Positions 13,361-25,554 of a stretch of DNA of 64,000 nt are shown here, piece after piece. The notes under the pieces were generated by a model. It was not told the origin of the DNA. It did not search any database and saw only the letters and a program-made list of their open reading frames with translations. Position numbers and translations under genes: made by a program. Location: the NCBI RefSeq assembly GCF_000003815.2, contig NC_049979.1:7521105-7585104 (forward strand), in the 5' to 3' direction. Each line of letters starts with the position of its first letter. Within the stretch, counting starts at the first letter, position 1. The stretch is from Branchiostoma floridae. Taxonomy: Eukaryota; Chordata; Leptocardii; Amphioxiformes; Branchiostomatidae.

Positions 13361-13607
13361 AAAGTAAAGTAATACATAGAATAATAATGATACAATAAGG
13401 ATAAACAAGCAATTAATGGTATGAATTAACTATGAATGATAAAGTAACGTAATATGTAGAAAATGATAATGATGCAATAAGGATAACCATGTAATTAATG
13501 GTTTGACTTAACAATAAATAATAAATCAGCATAATACTTAGTAAATGATAATAGTGCAATAAGGATAATCAAATATTGGAATGAATTAATATAATATGAT
13601 TAAAAAG
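13361..13607. repeat. Three diverged 80-bp tandem units in the LINE 3' UTR
   Basis: Copies start near 13361, 13441 and 13523. Each contains a TGATAATGATGCAATAAGGATAA-like core followed by an AATTAATGG-like segment. The array is inside the LINE insertion, between its tail and the RT stop codon. Confidence 0.7.
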
Positions 13608-13622
13608 AAAAAAATGTGGCTA

Positions 13623-14997
13623 CTACAGGGGGCTCGGATGGATTAACAGATGGATTTTCAGATTACGTTTAAAAGTCAGGAGAGAGGAGGTAATATTCTT
13701 AAGGGAGGGGGGAAGATCGTTCCATATTTTAACACACATGTATTTAACAGACATTTGGGCAAGAGAGGTTCTGAATAGGGGGATGTGCAGATTTGTGCTT
13801 TGGCGAGTTTGATAATTATGAAACTGCGAGCGAAAATTAAGAAAGCTGTCAAAGGTATCGGGGAGAGTATGGTTTATGTATTGGGCTGTGAATAGAGCAA
13901 GTTGAAATCTGTTAACGTCATAGATATTCAAAATTCTAAGTTTCTCAAATAGTGGTGAAGAGTGAGTATAGAAACTCGAACATGTCGCAATGCGTAGAAA
14001 TTTTTTCTGTAGAATTAATAAAGGGTGTAGAGAAGTTTTGTAGGCGTTTCCCCAAACAATATTACAATAAATGAGATATGGATAGATTAGACTGTTATAT
14101 ATGGTTATTAAGGTTCTCTGGGATAAAAGATGTCTAATTTTCCCTATGATCCCGATAGTTTTTGAAATTTTATTTAATATCATAGCAATGTGGGGTTTCC
14201 ATGTTAGTCGATCATCAATAAGTACTCCTAGGAACTTAGCCTGGCATTCTTGGGAGAGAGGAAGGTTCTTTAGGAAGATATTGGTATTTTTCTTATTATA
14301 AGTCTTGTTTTTACTACAAAAGATAAGATAATACGTCTTTTTAATATTAACAGATAGCTTGTTGGTTTCGAACCATGTGATGACTTTTTCTAATTCCTGA
14401 TTGGTTAGACGTATTAACGAATCATAGTCTGCATGTGAGAGGAAGAGATTTGTATCATCAGCAAATAGGATAATAAAGAATATTTTGGATGCTTCAGCAA
14501 GATCATTAACATATATTAAAAACAATAAGGGTCCCAGAATTGATCCCTGGGGAACTCCACAATTTATCAGTTTGCATGAAGATGTATAGCCATTGAGGGT
14601 GACATATTGTTTTCTATCAGATAGATAGCTCTTAAACCAGTTGAGTGCCGTGTCAATAATGCCATATTTATTTAGCTTTTTGAGAAGAATAGAATGGTTT
14701 ACCGTGTCGAAAGCCTTACTTAGATCTAAAAATATCCCTATGGTAAATTCATTGTTGTCAATAGCTGTAGTAATTTTATCGATTAATTGAATAAGTGCCA
14801 TGGAAGTAGAGAATCCCCTTCTGAAACCATATTGATGTTTGTATAGAATGTCATTTTGATCTAAATGCTTTAAAAGACGATTGTATATCAATTTTTCGAG
14901 AATTTTGGAGATGCACGGTAGAACTGAAATAGGGCGGTAATTACTTACCGAGGTAGAATCATTACTTTTAAATATAGGAATCACTTTGGCAATTTTG
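13623..14997 (-). pseudogene. Reverse transcriptase domain of truncated LINE
   Basis: About 457 codons stay open to a stop at 13623. Visible RT motifs in order are NYRPISVLP, GIFLDLSKAFDTVNH (motif A, with the first catalytic Asp), CGVPQGSILGPLLFLIYVND (motif B), FADDTNLFLS (motif C, catalytic Asp pair), and a LGVLIDDRLTW thumb segment. A long C-terminal region ending in FKRNLKIHLL follows. The protein would be an RNA-directed DNA polymerase copying the element's RNA at a nicked target. The frame extends a further 25 codons past the element boundary into flanking DNA, up to 15071, and those residues are not part of the retrotransposon. With no start of its own and no endonuclease domain it is a dead copy. 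Confidence 0.85.
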
Positions 14998-15007
14998 GTT
15001 GACCTGT

Positions 15008-17734
15008 CGGAGAGACATTTCTGCTGTATTAGCTTCCTCGTTGTCCATCCCATGGACTGACCTTCCGTCAAGAGGGAAATGCGTCCTCACCCGACCTCCA
15101 TCCTGACATAACAACAGGGTACCAAACTATAGGGTACACAGCACACACAGATGAACACTGTAGTTTATACGTAGTTAGTACATTGTCAGGGTTTTCTCCG
15201 ATTGCAATTTAGTACGTGCCTAATGAAATAAGACAAGCGCTCTATATTAGTGAAGCAATTACCATCCTACAGCACCAGATGTGGTCTTGGCCTACAGCTA
15301 ATCCCGGTGGCACTAAATTTAGAATCTCCAGGGCTATTAAACTGGAGATTACAGCTACGTTTGTTAGAAGTGCGAGGGATGGGCGAGCGGGAGGCAGCCT
15401 CTGGGCATTTCTCTTTGAAATATGCCGAACAAAGTCGCCCGGAGCTCCCCCGTAGTGGTCCGCGTTTTAACCAAACATGCTGCGTGCAAGTAATTAGACA
15501 ACAGAGTGGGACCGACAGGAAGGCAATTTTTTTACACGGCGCGGTATCACCCAACAGGCCACCGTACACAGTTGGACGCGGAACGTACGTAAGGCGCACA
15601 GTGGGGCGTACGGCATTCATGTAATTGTCAATAAAAGTACAAAGGAAAACATTGGAGGTAATTCTAGCGCCACGAACAACCGTAAAGGTCTCAATCTTGT
15701 GGTCTAATTCGTCTAAATCACGAATGATTGTGTGTGGCACACGTAGGACGAAACCTCGTTTAAAACACTGGCAGAGTAATAGGTGGTATGTGGTGGACAG
15801 CAGAGCTAATGCAGGTTGATCTGGCCACGTTCACTGGGAGTATGGGCCCGGTCATTGCCTAATCGATTGTGGTTAGAATGTGGTCACATCAAACAGGCCC
15901 ACACCAGGAGAAGGTTTAACTCAAACAATCACAACGCAGTTATTCTGATGGGTTCCCCGATATCCTCTGTGGTTATTGACTCGAGTAATGGACGTGTGCA
16001 ATTGTCACTGGTTTTAGTTGGCTCCTTGGCTCATGGGTGCAATCCTACGGGGGAGTCAATTGTTTTTTCTCCACGCGCGGCTAACATTAGTGAACAGACA
16101 TCCATCATCAACACTGCAGGTGTGGCATCAATCATGTTCCGCTCCAGTTTTTGTCATGAATATTGGTCTTAAGGTATTTCTAATTCCGTTTCCTCCCCTG
16201 TGAGATGCAAATGAAAAAGGGCACGGGAGTTTTGGTACATTGTTTTTCATCCGAATGCCTTTTGTTTGTTTGGCTTATTTTAACCACATGCCGCTTTTCA
16301 TTGAGGTCATGAGGGAAGAGGTAAAGGCCAGACAAAATATTTTACAAAGATACAGTTTACATCATTGTAAGTCCCTGTAAGTTTATAGACATATCTTGCA
16401 CATACATGGTACACAAAGTGCATAAGATTGAGAGCTGCTGCATGATTCCAGACCGTTCCTTTTGGTCGTTTCTGTTACTCCAAGAGTCCCTTAACGGAAG
16501 CTAGAGTTGAGGCTGTGCGTATGTCCTGTGGCAGATTGTTCAGTTGTTGGGTCTCACCGACAATATACAGATCTTGTATACCATGTCTGCATATTGTGGA
16601 TTCCACAGTGATGCCGGCGGTCTTTATCTTACGATAAAACAAAATAATTTCATTAATGTTTTTCTTACACGAAGATGATTCTATTTTACTTAAGCGCATA
16701 TGCAGTCAGGGTCCAAATTTCCCTCAGGGGGTGGGCGTGAAGTGCTTATTTGTCCACCATTCCGAGTTTTCCATAGACACAGTGTGCTAGGCACACACAG
16801 CTCACGTCTGTCCGGGATCCGCTGACCTATATGTACTGTTGCCGTCACTGAGGGTTGATATCATTTTGTGCATTTTGATATCATCTGATATGAACGACTT
16901 GGTACTGGTGAAAAGAACTTAGTTACGTGCTGTAAAATGGTACGTTTTAATCATTAATTGTATTCAAAGGGTCGTTAACCGATAGGCCGTGACCAAAATG
17001 ATATAAGCAAACCCCATATATACGCTATGATACGCAGATTGAATATGGTATGCATTTTACCTGGAGCAAATATGAATCCTGGCAGGCAGACTGTTACAAT
17101 TAAGTTCACATGCAATTTCCTCAGGCCTAATTCTTCATCATATTACATGTCCTAATTGACTGACTTCATTGTCATAAAGTTTTTATTTGATCGTGATCAT
17201 CTGCCATTTTACCACGACGTGATTCATCAATACAATGTCTTATGTCTCCTCCCCAAGATCTTGTGTGTGAAGAAAACATGTCTGAAAATACAGAATACTT
17301 GTAAAAACACTTATCCAAATTCTTCCGACTGCCATTCTTAGCAAAATACACCACCTTCGAGCAGTCTGTTCACGTTTTATACCTATTGAGTTATAAATGG
17401 GCTTGGTCCTGCATTCCCAATACACGTGATTCCAAAACAACCCCATCATTGAATGCGGTTAATGCATTCTACGTTAATCCATATCGTTCTGAATATAAAT
17501 CCCACCCCCCATATGCATATAATGAAAATCCATGTCTATACTATAGTGTTTACAGGACCCACATCTTGGGTATATGCGTCTGTGGAAACATACGGCGGAT
17601 GTAACAATATCACATACACCACAGGGACCAGAGGCACAAATCTACCCAGGATACAGTCATTCAAACAGCTCAAGCTACCTTAGAAACCGCCAAAGCTATA
17701 CAAGCATACGCACACTACAATGGAAACCATATAA
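15008..17734. other. No gene recognised
   Basis: From 15216 to 16172 frames of 60-157 codons are open on both strands in a GC-richer stretch. None has recognisable domains, they overlap one another, and there is no coherent splice model. The rest is unremarkable AT-rich DNA. Confidence 0.5.
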
Positions 17735-18489
17735 CATAATGCACAGCAATGGCTATAAATAGAGTGCCCTACAATCGTTGTATAATTGTGCTGGCTGGGC
17801 AACACAGTCAGAAGCCGTCGTTCGTTGTAGTCGCCGTGATTGCGTCACTTTTCACCATTCAACAGAAAGAAAAATTGGATTAAAACGCCTTTTTCGCTTA
17901 TTCTCTTCACAAATGACAATCTGAACATGCAAAAACAAAGCGGGTGGAGCACGGTGAAATGGGGTACAGGGTTACAGTGAAACATTCGGTCAAGTAACGA
18001 GACGTGCAAAGCTATCAAAATGTCAGCACCACGGACAGCATCTGTTTACGTCGCCCCAGTTGTTTTCATGGAGCTAATCAAAACACAGTGAACAAATAAC
18101 ACAGTGTTTGTGCACATAATGCACAGCAAATGCTATAAATAGAAAAGCCCTACAATCGTTGAATAATTGTGCTGGCTGGGCAACACAGTCAGAAGCCGTC
18201 GTTCGTTGTAGTCGCCGTGATTGCGTCACTTTTTGCCTTTCAACAGAAAGAAAAATTGGATTAAAACGCCTTTTTCGCTTATTCTCTTCACAAATGACAA
18301 TCTGAACATGCAAAAACAAAGCGGGTGGGGCACGGTGAAGTGGGGTACAGGGTTACAGTGAAACATTCGGTCAAGTAACGAGACGTGCAAAGCTATCAAA
18401 ATGTCAGCACCACGGACAGCATCTGTTTGCGTCGCCCCAGTTGTTTTCATGGAGCTAATCAAAATACGGGAAATAGCACAGTCTTTGTA
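17735..18489. repeat. 380-bp tandem duplication
   Basis: Copy 1 (17735-18114) and copy 2 (18115-18489) match closely along their length. Both start CATAATGCACAGCAA, contain TATAAATAGA, GTGCTGGCTGGGCAACACAG and AAACGCCTTTTTCGCTTATT, and end with TTTTCATGGAGCTAATCAAAA. The copies differ by a few percent plus small indels near the end. I see no coding sequence in them. A TATAAATA box in each copy is noted but no transcript can be defined. Confidence 0.9.
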
Positions 18490-20156
18490 GCTCAGTCCGT
18501 GGAACAACAATTCTATATGTAATCAATAACAGCAACATCGGCATTTGGTTGTAAATTGTGATTCCTGTATCTATTTATAACGCACATAATAGGCATGCTT
18601 CTTTGATGCAGGCTGAAGTATTTCCAATCTTTCACGCCAACTGGTCTACTGGTGAACCACCCACAGATCAGTGTGCAAACATTCCGCGCAAACCGTATGA
18701 TGTATCAGAAACATGACTCACACTAAAAGCAACATTAACTGTGCAAAGTAAACTCAATTATCAAACAAAGCAATCGCAACAGATGTCTGCGCTGGGACTG
18801 CTTGCTTAACTGGTAGTGACAAAGGGAAATACGAAAAACATTTACTCATCACTCATCAATGTGTCAGACAACACAAATAGAGTCAATCACTGTTCAGGTC
18901 CGGAAGGCATGCTAAACAACTCGTCCAAATCGAGATAAAATGTTTGCTGGAGTTGAATTATTACAGCTATACATTAAAGACCTAAATCCAGCTAATGAAA
19001 GTATAATATTCCGATATTGTATAACTAAATTGCATTCCTAATCCTTCCATGTGCCATTCGGCCCTGACCGAAACTGTCAGTATGGTACAGAGAAAAGCGG
19101 ATATTGCAAACCTCAGCTGTCGGGAACCAGTGGAGTTTAACGGATTCGTGCCTGTAGGACACGATTTGCTCTATCGACTCATGCGTATGCTTGATTGTAC
19201 ACGTAGAAATGATTTTGATAGCAATAAGTTTCCATAGATATCTATATAGATCCCTGGTATGGAGATTTATCTCTACCTTTCAAAGATATAAATTTATGTT
19301 TGACTATTTCCTCCCAGGGGATCCCCGTTGCTGCTCGAGGCTGGGATGCCAGCCACCCTTTAGTTGAGCATTTGATCTTAAGTTAGCGGGAGGAGCCTAG
19401 ACTCATTCTTCATGAGTTCCCAATTCCCTGGTGAGCACTTCGCACGATACTCCAGGGTCTTCAGGACAGGGTCATCATCCCCTCCTGTCTGGGCAGCACA
19501 GGGCCCCACACCGCACCTCAGTCCCGACCAGGCCTCATCTGTTTCTTTCCGGACTATTGATTACAGATCGTTACCCTGGTCCTGAACCTCACAATTTATC
19601 TGCGCGATCTATCAGCACACAAAGGCATTCCGCCAGGCCAGTGTATAAGGCTATCCCTATATGATGACTCAAAGGTCCTGTGAAGTAGTTCGGTCATCAC
19701 TATGTACATTTACTGTCAGGGGGGGGGGGGGGCAATGCGATTTGACAAAATTAGCAAAGATGAGTTCTGGAGTTAAACCACGTACTTATCGTAGCCATTG
19801 GTGAGATATCAGCCCACAGTACGAATTGTTCTACCCTCTCATCATCGAAGTGCCAAGCCGCATGTTTCCCAGGCTTCTAAATGATAGCATATAAAGCAAT
19901 AAATAGTTGAGAATGATATCTGTTGGCACCGCTCTTATGACACCCGGCCCCCGGGGCAGGCTGACAGTGATGTATTAAAACCGTCTCATTCTTAACTCTC
20001 AGGTCCGGCCTTTCACACTTGGCGATATCGTTTCACCGTAGATACATTAATAAGAGCGCTGCGGTAATGATAAGAAAGATGATGAATGTTTCCGCCACAG
20101 ACAAACGCATGCCATATTCCTGTAATAACAACTGAACTGATTGATGCACCATGGGC
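18490..20156. other. No gene recognised
   Basis: Short frames without recognisable products. A 14-base run of G occupies 19719-19732. Confidence 0.55.
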
Positions 20157-20414
20157 AAAATTGGGCCTCCAGACATCTGGCAGTATTCACGTATTCAAGT
20201 TTATACTGTGACAGAATAGACGATGTAAGATGCACCATTATGGGAGTGGGATACGTGGTGTTAGGATGACTGCGGTTGATAAAATAAAATTGGGATTCCA
20301 GACATCTGGCAGTATTCACGTATTCAAGTTTATACTGTGACAGAATAGACGATGTAAGGTACACCATTATGGGAGTGGGATACGTGGTGTTAGGATGACT
20401 GCGGTTGATAAAAA
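20157..20414. repeat. 129-bp tandem duplication
   Basis: Copies begin at 20157 and 20286. Both run from AAAATTGGG through CCAGACATCTGGCAGTATTC and GACAGAATAGACGATGTAAG to GGATGACTGCGGTTGATAAA. They differ at only a handful of positions, so the duplication is recent. Confidence 0.9.
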
Positions 20415-21532
20415 AAACACTGATGTTTGGTGCAGTATAATATGGACAGATTGTGTCCGTACAGCATGCTATGTATCTATCATTAAATGTTTATCGATGT
20501 GTTTTGCATAGATACTGCCACGTAAAACAAAATACAAAGATCAGCTCCAGCTTGTTACATTGAATTGGTTCCATGGTGCCAGGGCGGGTTTCCATCAGAG
20601 GTCGAAGGTTTAAGCCCAAATGGCAGTTGTTTATGCAGGAGTTCACCCTACAGGGAACACACCCAACATGTTACTGTCACACAACAGCACAGCTATGACT
20701 CTTCGCACTCTTCGAGTGTCGCTTTTCACATGGTGGATAGGGGTAAACTTGTGAAGAAAGCTTCCTTATTGTTTGGGATCATTGCAGAGCGGTCTTGTCA
20801 TGTATGGATCTCTATATGTGTGGTTCTAATGTTTTTTTGTGCATCCAACAGTCGTCTTTTCCTCCCTACAGCACACACTCTCCCTTCGTTACACAGTTTA
20901 TGGAACGTGAATATTCTTACAGAGTTAGTTATCCAATACCAATTCTCTGTAGAGTTAATAAATCCATCGTAAAACAACAAGCTTAATTGCAGATATCATG
21001 CTTCAAAGCAGTCTTGCCAAATATGGAGATATCCCACAGCTTTATATAAGGCAGAGTCAACAATTGGCAATTCGGAAAGACGGAAAGTTGTCCTAAATTT
21101 CGCTGAATTCCTCAGAGTGAGAGATGCTCTAATACGTGGTGGTTTATACACTGGACACACATGATGATGGTTGACGTCTTATCCGTTACGTGAATCGCAG
21201 ACAACCCAAAATAAAAGTAGAATAACCTGATATTTATGGTACTGTATCTTAGAATCACAGATACGACTTTGGATGACGATCTCGAAGCTATGCATATCTG
21301 GACCAACGGTTCTGTATGTCACTGCCAAACAAAGCATGACAACATGGGGTTTTTCACATGTTCCACAAGGCACGGGTACGGTATAGAGAGGTAACCCATG
21401 GCAGAACCAGCTCATCGCAAATTTCTGTACCTGAATTCTCAGGTATATTCAAAGCGTCAGAAATCAGGGACTAAGACGGTACACCGGTAGTGTTTTGATA
21501 ATCGCTAACACAAATACAAAAGTTATCCTTAC
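20415..21532. other. Intron following THIK-type channel exon 1
   Basis: No exon was recognised. By position this is the beginning of the intron that follows the channel exon on the minus strand. The intron probably continues through the left end of the window. Confidence 0.5.
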
Positions 21533-21863
21533 CTATTGTTGACACCACTGTTCCTACGAAGTAGAAGGCCCCGGGAAAGTCCCAACGGGGCCTTTTGGAG
21601 GTGAGTAGGCCTCGTGAGCTAGCCTCGGCGTGCGCCTCCAGTAATTGGTTCAGGTCCGAGATGTTGATGTCCGGGTACCGCTGGCGGAACAGTTCCAGGG
21701 CTGTGTCGTACTCCCCTCGGTCCTCCTGTTCTTTGTCGTATTCAAACTCCGAGAAAATGGCGGCTCCGATGATCATGTAGCCAGTGATGAAGAAGGCTAA
21801 CAGGATGAACCTGGCGTTGTCTTCATTCAGCCTTGGGCTGCAGCAGCAGCAAGCGGCAGCCAT
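21533..21863 (-). CDS. KCNK13-like: THIK-type two-pore-domain potassium channel, exon 1 (partial gene)
   Basis: This exon encodes the first 110 residues plus one base of a K2P leak potassium channel of the plasma membrane. The ATG at 21863 has a good context (G at -3 and +4) and gives a 12-residue leader before NEDNARF, close to the leader length of vertebrate KCNK12/13. A first membrane helix covers about residues 19-40 and ends in AIFSEFE. The extracellular cap region follows, with an NIS glycosylation site at residue 67. RPRWDFPGAFYF and VGTVVSTIG then form pore helix 1 and the start of the selectivity filter. The exon ends at a GTAAGG donor after the first base of the filter glycine codon. 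That is the phase-1 intron position known in many K2P genes. The GFG remainder, M2-M4 and pore 2 are not in the window. The cysteine run at residues 5-8 is unusual. KCNK12 versus KCNK13 cannot be decided, and one pre-duplication gene is likely. Confidence 0.88.
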
Positions 21864-24539
21864 GGCACCCTTACTTCCTGTACTGCGCTGGTTCCGTCCC
21901 GAACATAGCACGTCCACGTTCCACGGAGCGGAATCCTTAACCCCAAGTAACTCCCTCCTGAGCCTAGGTAGACATTCGAGACAGGCACCGGTCGGCCATG
22001 ACACCTCCCCGTCACGTTTCTGTTTTCTCAGGCTGCACCTCACCAGTCGAAATGGTAATCACAGCACTGACGGTTATGTCAGTATCGTCACCTTAGAAAA
22101 GGCTGGTAATTCACCTTCGCAGCACCAAGGCAAAAGTCGATTCAAAGGATGGAGACAAAGAGGAACTGAAAGGTCTACGGATAAAATACAAACCATAGAC
22201 GAATGGTCCTGACAGCGCTGCTGATTCAACTTCGGAAGTCCATTCCAATGCTCCGCGGAACACTATTTGTCCCGAGGTGTTTGCTTTTCATTAATCAACA
22301 GATCTGTGAGATGCTGTCAGATCTGCTTCGAGAGATCTGAGTATGCGAAAGCTCAGGTGATTCAAAAACAGTTTAACAATACGGAATGGCAATAACAAAA
22401 TTCGCCGTGTAACTTAATACCTCTGACTGAGGCTGTTTTCCGGTAGTAAAGTCCCCTGGTCGCCTTGACGATCTGACGCGCACACCGTGTGAAGTGCTCC
22501 CGTGGTTACAGGGCTGATGGGATCAGGTTCTAAAAGCCCGCCATCTGATCAGTACTAGAACCGTACAGAACTCCTTCTTTTAACCGCTGCAGGGGCTTCC
22601 TAGCCAGAAAATAGGTGTTGCGACACTTCTGTTATCTCCTGCCTATCCAAGGGATTGCCACGCAGATGTGGTCTCCATAAATCCGCACCAGATATCACCG
22701 GATAGCCTCCTCTGGCGTTGGATCCATTTCCGATAAGGAATCAAATAGAATAGGCGAAAGCGGTTAGTGATAGGAACCAATCAATACCCCAGCTATGTAG
22801 GCCAACCAGGCTTGAATGATGTCAGTCCATGTTGAGAGAACAGGGAGAGATAACGGGCGGGTAGATTGGAGTGCCGTAACGGGCTAGCTGGTACAGCGTC
22901 GACACGTTACCGCTTCCCCAAGACCTACCGGCACAACGCGATGCCTAGCTGCTCCAGCCCGGGCAGGGCTACAGCACGACGCCGGTACGAACAACGTGCC
23001 GTGAGACGACGTTAGGTGCCGGGCCCTGGGAGAGGAACCGCTGAATGCCCTGCATATCCACGGCGGGCAAGCAGGCACTGCGCGCAATTGGACGGTATCA
23101 TTGAGGGGTGGGCTCGCCGCGTTTTATGATAGCCAGTCGTCCAACTCTAGGGGACTAACCGTTCGATTCGTGGGGAGGAGGACACGGTTGTACATTTGCT
23201 TTGGTGCTAGATTACATTAGAAATTCGAGTCGAGTAAATGTAGCCTTCCGTGAGTGCAGAATTTAATGTCAGAGGTCAGTTCGCCTTCCCTTCGAGTTTT
23301 TCAACACTGACAATATGTTGTAGCCAAATTATATATTAATAACAGAATACAAATGTACAACAATAAACCTTTTCTTAATACTGACTAATATCAATAAACT
23401 GGTTGATGATAGAGTTTATCTAACATGTGGTCTTGCTGCCGGCACGCCTTCACAGAACAGCTAGTGGTGCAATAGAAAGGAATGGTGACTGATAAATGCA
23501 CTGTAAAGTCCACATAAATTCAAAGATACGCATCACTTTAATAAATTCTTCCGGACCTGCCCACTGAGCTGAAAAATTAAAGATACCTTGTCCGCCTTCC
23601 TGGACAGCATTGCTCACAGTACCTGAAAGGGGGCGTCCTTGTCGCCATGTGTTGGGCACGTCTTAAGTAATTGTATCGGGAACAGAACAAGTTGAACAAA
23701 TATCGGATGTTCCTTCATTCCATGTGCACACTTGAAAAAAAAATCATTTTTTGTGTGTCAAAACAGACATACACCGTACAAGATGGATCTTTACATAATC
23801 CATGAACACTCGGGCTTTTTTTTGGATTGCAGCAGCCAAGGGGCTTAAGGTAAAAGTAAGATATATGTAAATAATGACAAATTGGTCGTATCATGTCATG
23901 TCGTTTCGTTGTAGTAAGATATATGTAAATACATGTAATAACAAATTGGTCGTGAAACGTCATGTCTTTTCTTCAAACATTTCTGTCTGAAACACAAGGA
24001 AATGATGGCTTAAGTTATTTATCAGATCAGCATTGATCAGCATTTGCCCTTGGTAGAAGTTGGATTGTGTGCATTGCGCAATCACATCTACCCATGAATT
24101 GCACAGGCACAATGAACAGCTGTTTGTCCATCATGCTCTGAGTGCTGGCGGTCTGTATTTGCTGTGCCTGTTTCACAGTGTCATTGCCCTCAATGTTTAC
24201 GAAAGAGTTATGCCAGTCCGCATGACGACGGCATCCATGCATCAGATGTAATCAAGACCAGTCTTCCCAAACCTTTTTTAAATATAAGAACTACAGACAA
24301 TTCAATATCAGACCACCATACAGAAGGCAAACGCCAGTGAATATCAATTACCAGCTACATCGTCCGTCCACACACAAACAGAATGATATGCAGAAATAAT
24401 CCTTGATGAACTACGAATAGCCTATCTTATCTGCCTGGCACACAGGGGCCATGTCCCAGAGGTCATATTGAATTATAATTCAGGAATTGAGGACGCGACA
24501 ATCGACCCAGGGAAATTATGTGACTCTCGAAATATCGGG
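21864..24539. other. Upstream of channel gene; no gene recognised
   Basis: The open frame of the channel exon extends upstream to 22043, but without the conserved leader. This is probably 5' UTR. Beyond it I see only short shadow frames and the 58-bp duplication near 23855. No promoter motif is convincing. Confidence 0.5.
23855..23975. repeat. 58-bp tandem duplication
   Basis: AGTAAGATATATGTAAATA begins at 23855 and again at 23913. Each is followed by ACAAATTGGTCGT and a CATGTC motif, with small indels between the copies. Confidence 0.7.
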
Positions 24540-24960
24540 TTAATGACCTGCTCCGAGGACTGTGATGCGATGCGGACCGCCGATAACAGCCCAATAGATA
24601 TGCTCACCAGGCGGTCTATGATAGATGACGAAACGAAAGTTTATCGAAAGACGTTGCAGATCATTTGCTATGGAGCTAGGGTCTGTACAGTGAAAGTCTA
24701 AAACAAGGTTGTGTGCTGTTATCCGATTTTCTAGTATTGCAGACAAAACAAAAATTAAACAAGCCTGGCAATAAAAATGTTATCAAATTATCCACAAAGT
24801 TCCATCTTTTGGCTGAGGTTTGACGCGCCACATGCGCACTGTTGATGTAAGCCACAAAAATCAGAGGCCAAAGAATAGTTCCCTGTGGTAGGCCAGCTGT
24901 CGCCACGGTCAACCTCAGCCGGGCATGACCCAAATTGTCTGCAGATAGTCGCTGCATTTT
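24540..24960 (-). pseudogene. Decayed reverse transcriptase (LINE remnant)
   Basis: Read on the minus strand from about 24957, the frame shows AGLPQGTILWPLIFVAYIN. This is RT motif B (GVPQG..LGPLLF) with the usual LGP changed to LWP. RWNFVDNLIT follows 18 residues after it, where motif C should read (Y/F)VDD. The second catalytic Asp is changed to Asn. The continuation appears to shift frame near 24720, to a segment containing SSIANDLQRL that resembles the helix after motif C. Stops and the frameshift mean this copy is inactive. It is a different family from the LINE at 13-15 kb. Boundaries are approximate. Confidence 0.65.
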
Positions 24961-25554
24961 CTGCTTGGATGATTCACCGGATGATTATTAGTGGTGACAG
25001 AGAAATAACTAATAAGTGAATGCAGTTTATCCGAGCCGTGCTTGTTTTTTTTTCCCGCCGAAGAATGACGAGAATCCTGCCTGGTTCCCTGTCTTTGTTC
25101 GCAGGGCATGCGGCAGGGACCCTACAACTGCCCCACCGGTCTGTGAGAGACAAACGTTACCCTGTCGGACCCCAATGGGGTGACTACAGGACACCGTCAG
25201 AACATTTGACGGGTGTCTGCCGGAGACAAACCTAGGAAGGTGGAAAGTAAAAAAAAAATAACTGGATGCCTGCCGGAACCTTCCGGGACCCCCACGGGGC
25301 AGCGTGAAGGCACCGTTTGATTGTGACCACGACAGCCGGTAAACAGCCGGTGTCCGCCCGACTTCAGAGCCCGGCCGTGGCTACATCCCTCACGGGCACC
25401 GGGCCAATTGTGACTTAATCCTTAACAATCGGACAGACGCCCAGAAACCATGCGCACGGTACTCGGATATACATCATCGGTCAGCCTTTTCAAATCAAAC
25501 GTCATTGTTACATAAACAGATCGATGTTACAGGTCCTAGTTGGTAAACGTCGCA
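24961..25554. other. No gene recognised; likely POMK 5' flank
   Basis: Moderately GC-rich DNA with two diverged stretches rich in GGACCCC, CACGGGG and ACACCGT words. Its left part may be further RT remnant. It directly precedes the POMK start codon and should hold the POMK promoter, but I recognise no TATA box or other definite core element. Confidence 0.5.

Larger units (their letters stand above)
13189..15007 (-). mobile_element. 5'-truncated Jockey/CR1-group LINE with 10-bp target-site duplication
   Basis: A non-LTR retrotransposon inserted on the minus strand. GTTGACCTGT occurs perfectly at 13189-13198 and 14998-15007 and is the likely target-site duplication. The 3' end (13198 onward, low-coordinate side) is a (CAAA)n-type tail on the minus strand. 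Next comes an AT-rich 3' UTR with three diverged tandem copies of an 80-bp unit, and then the RT reading frame. The 5' end starts inside the RT domain at the KIAKV motif, so the endonuclease and the start of the RT are missing. That structure is typical of target-primed reverse transcription that stopped early. The frame is still open, so insertion was fairly recent. The exact clade (CR1, Crack, Jockey or similar) is not resolved. Confidence 0.85.

Noticed and set aside
13623-15071. A complete 482-residue host or transposon protein
   Set aside because: The first 25 codons lie outside the target-site duplication and the endonuclease is absent. Only a truncated RT is present.
15216-16172. A gene in the overlapping open frames on both strands
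   Set aside because: The frames overlap on opposite strands, show no domain or splice pattern, and are explained by local GC-richness.
1-21470. Exon 2 of the minus-strand potassium channel inside the window
   Set aside because: An exon of about 300 codons with a GMTTP-type filter continuation should give a long minus-strand frame; none is present.
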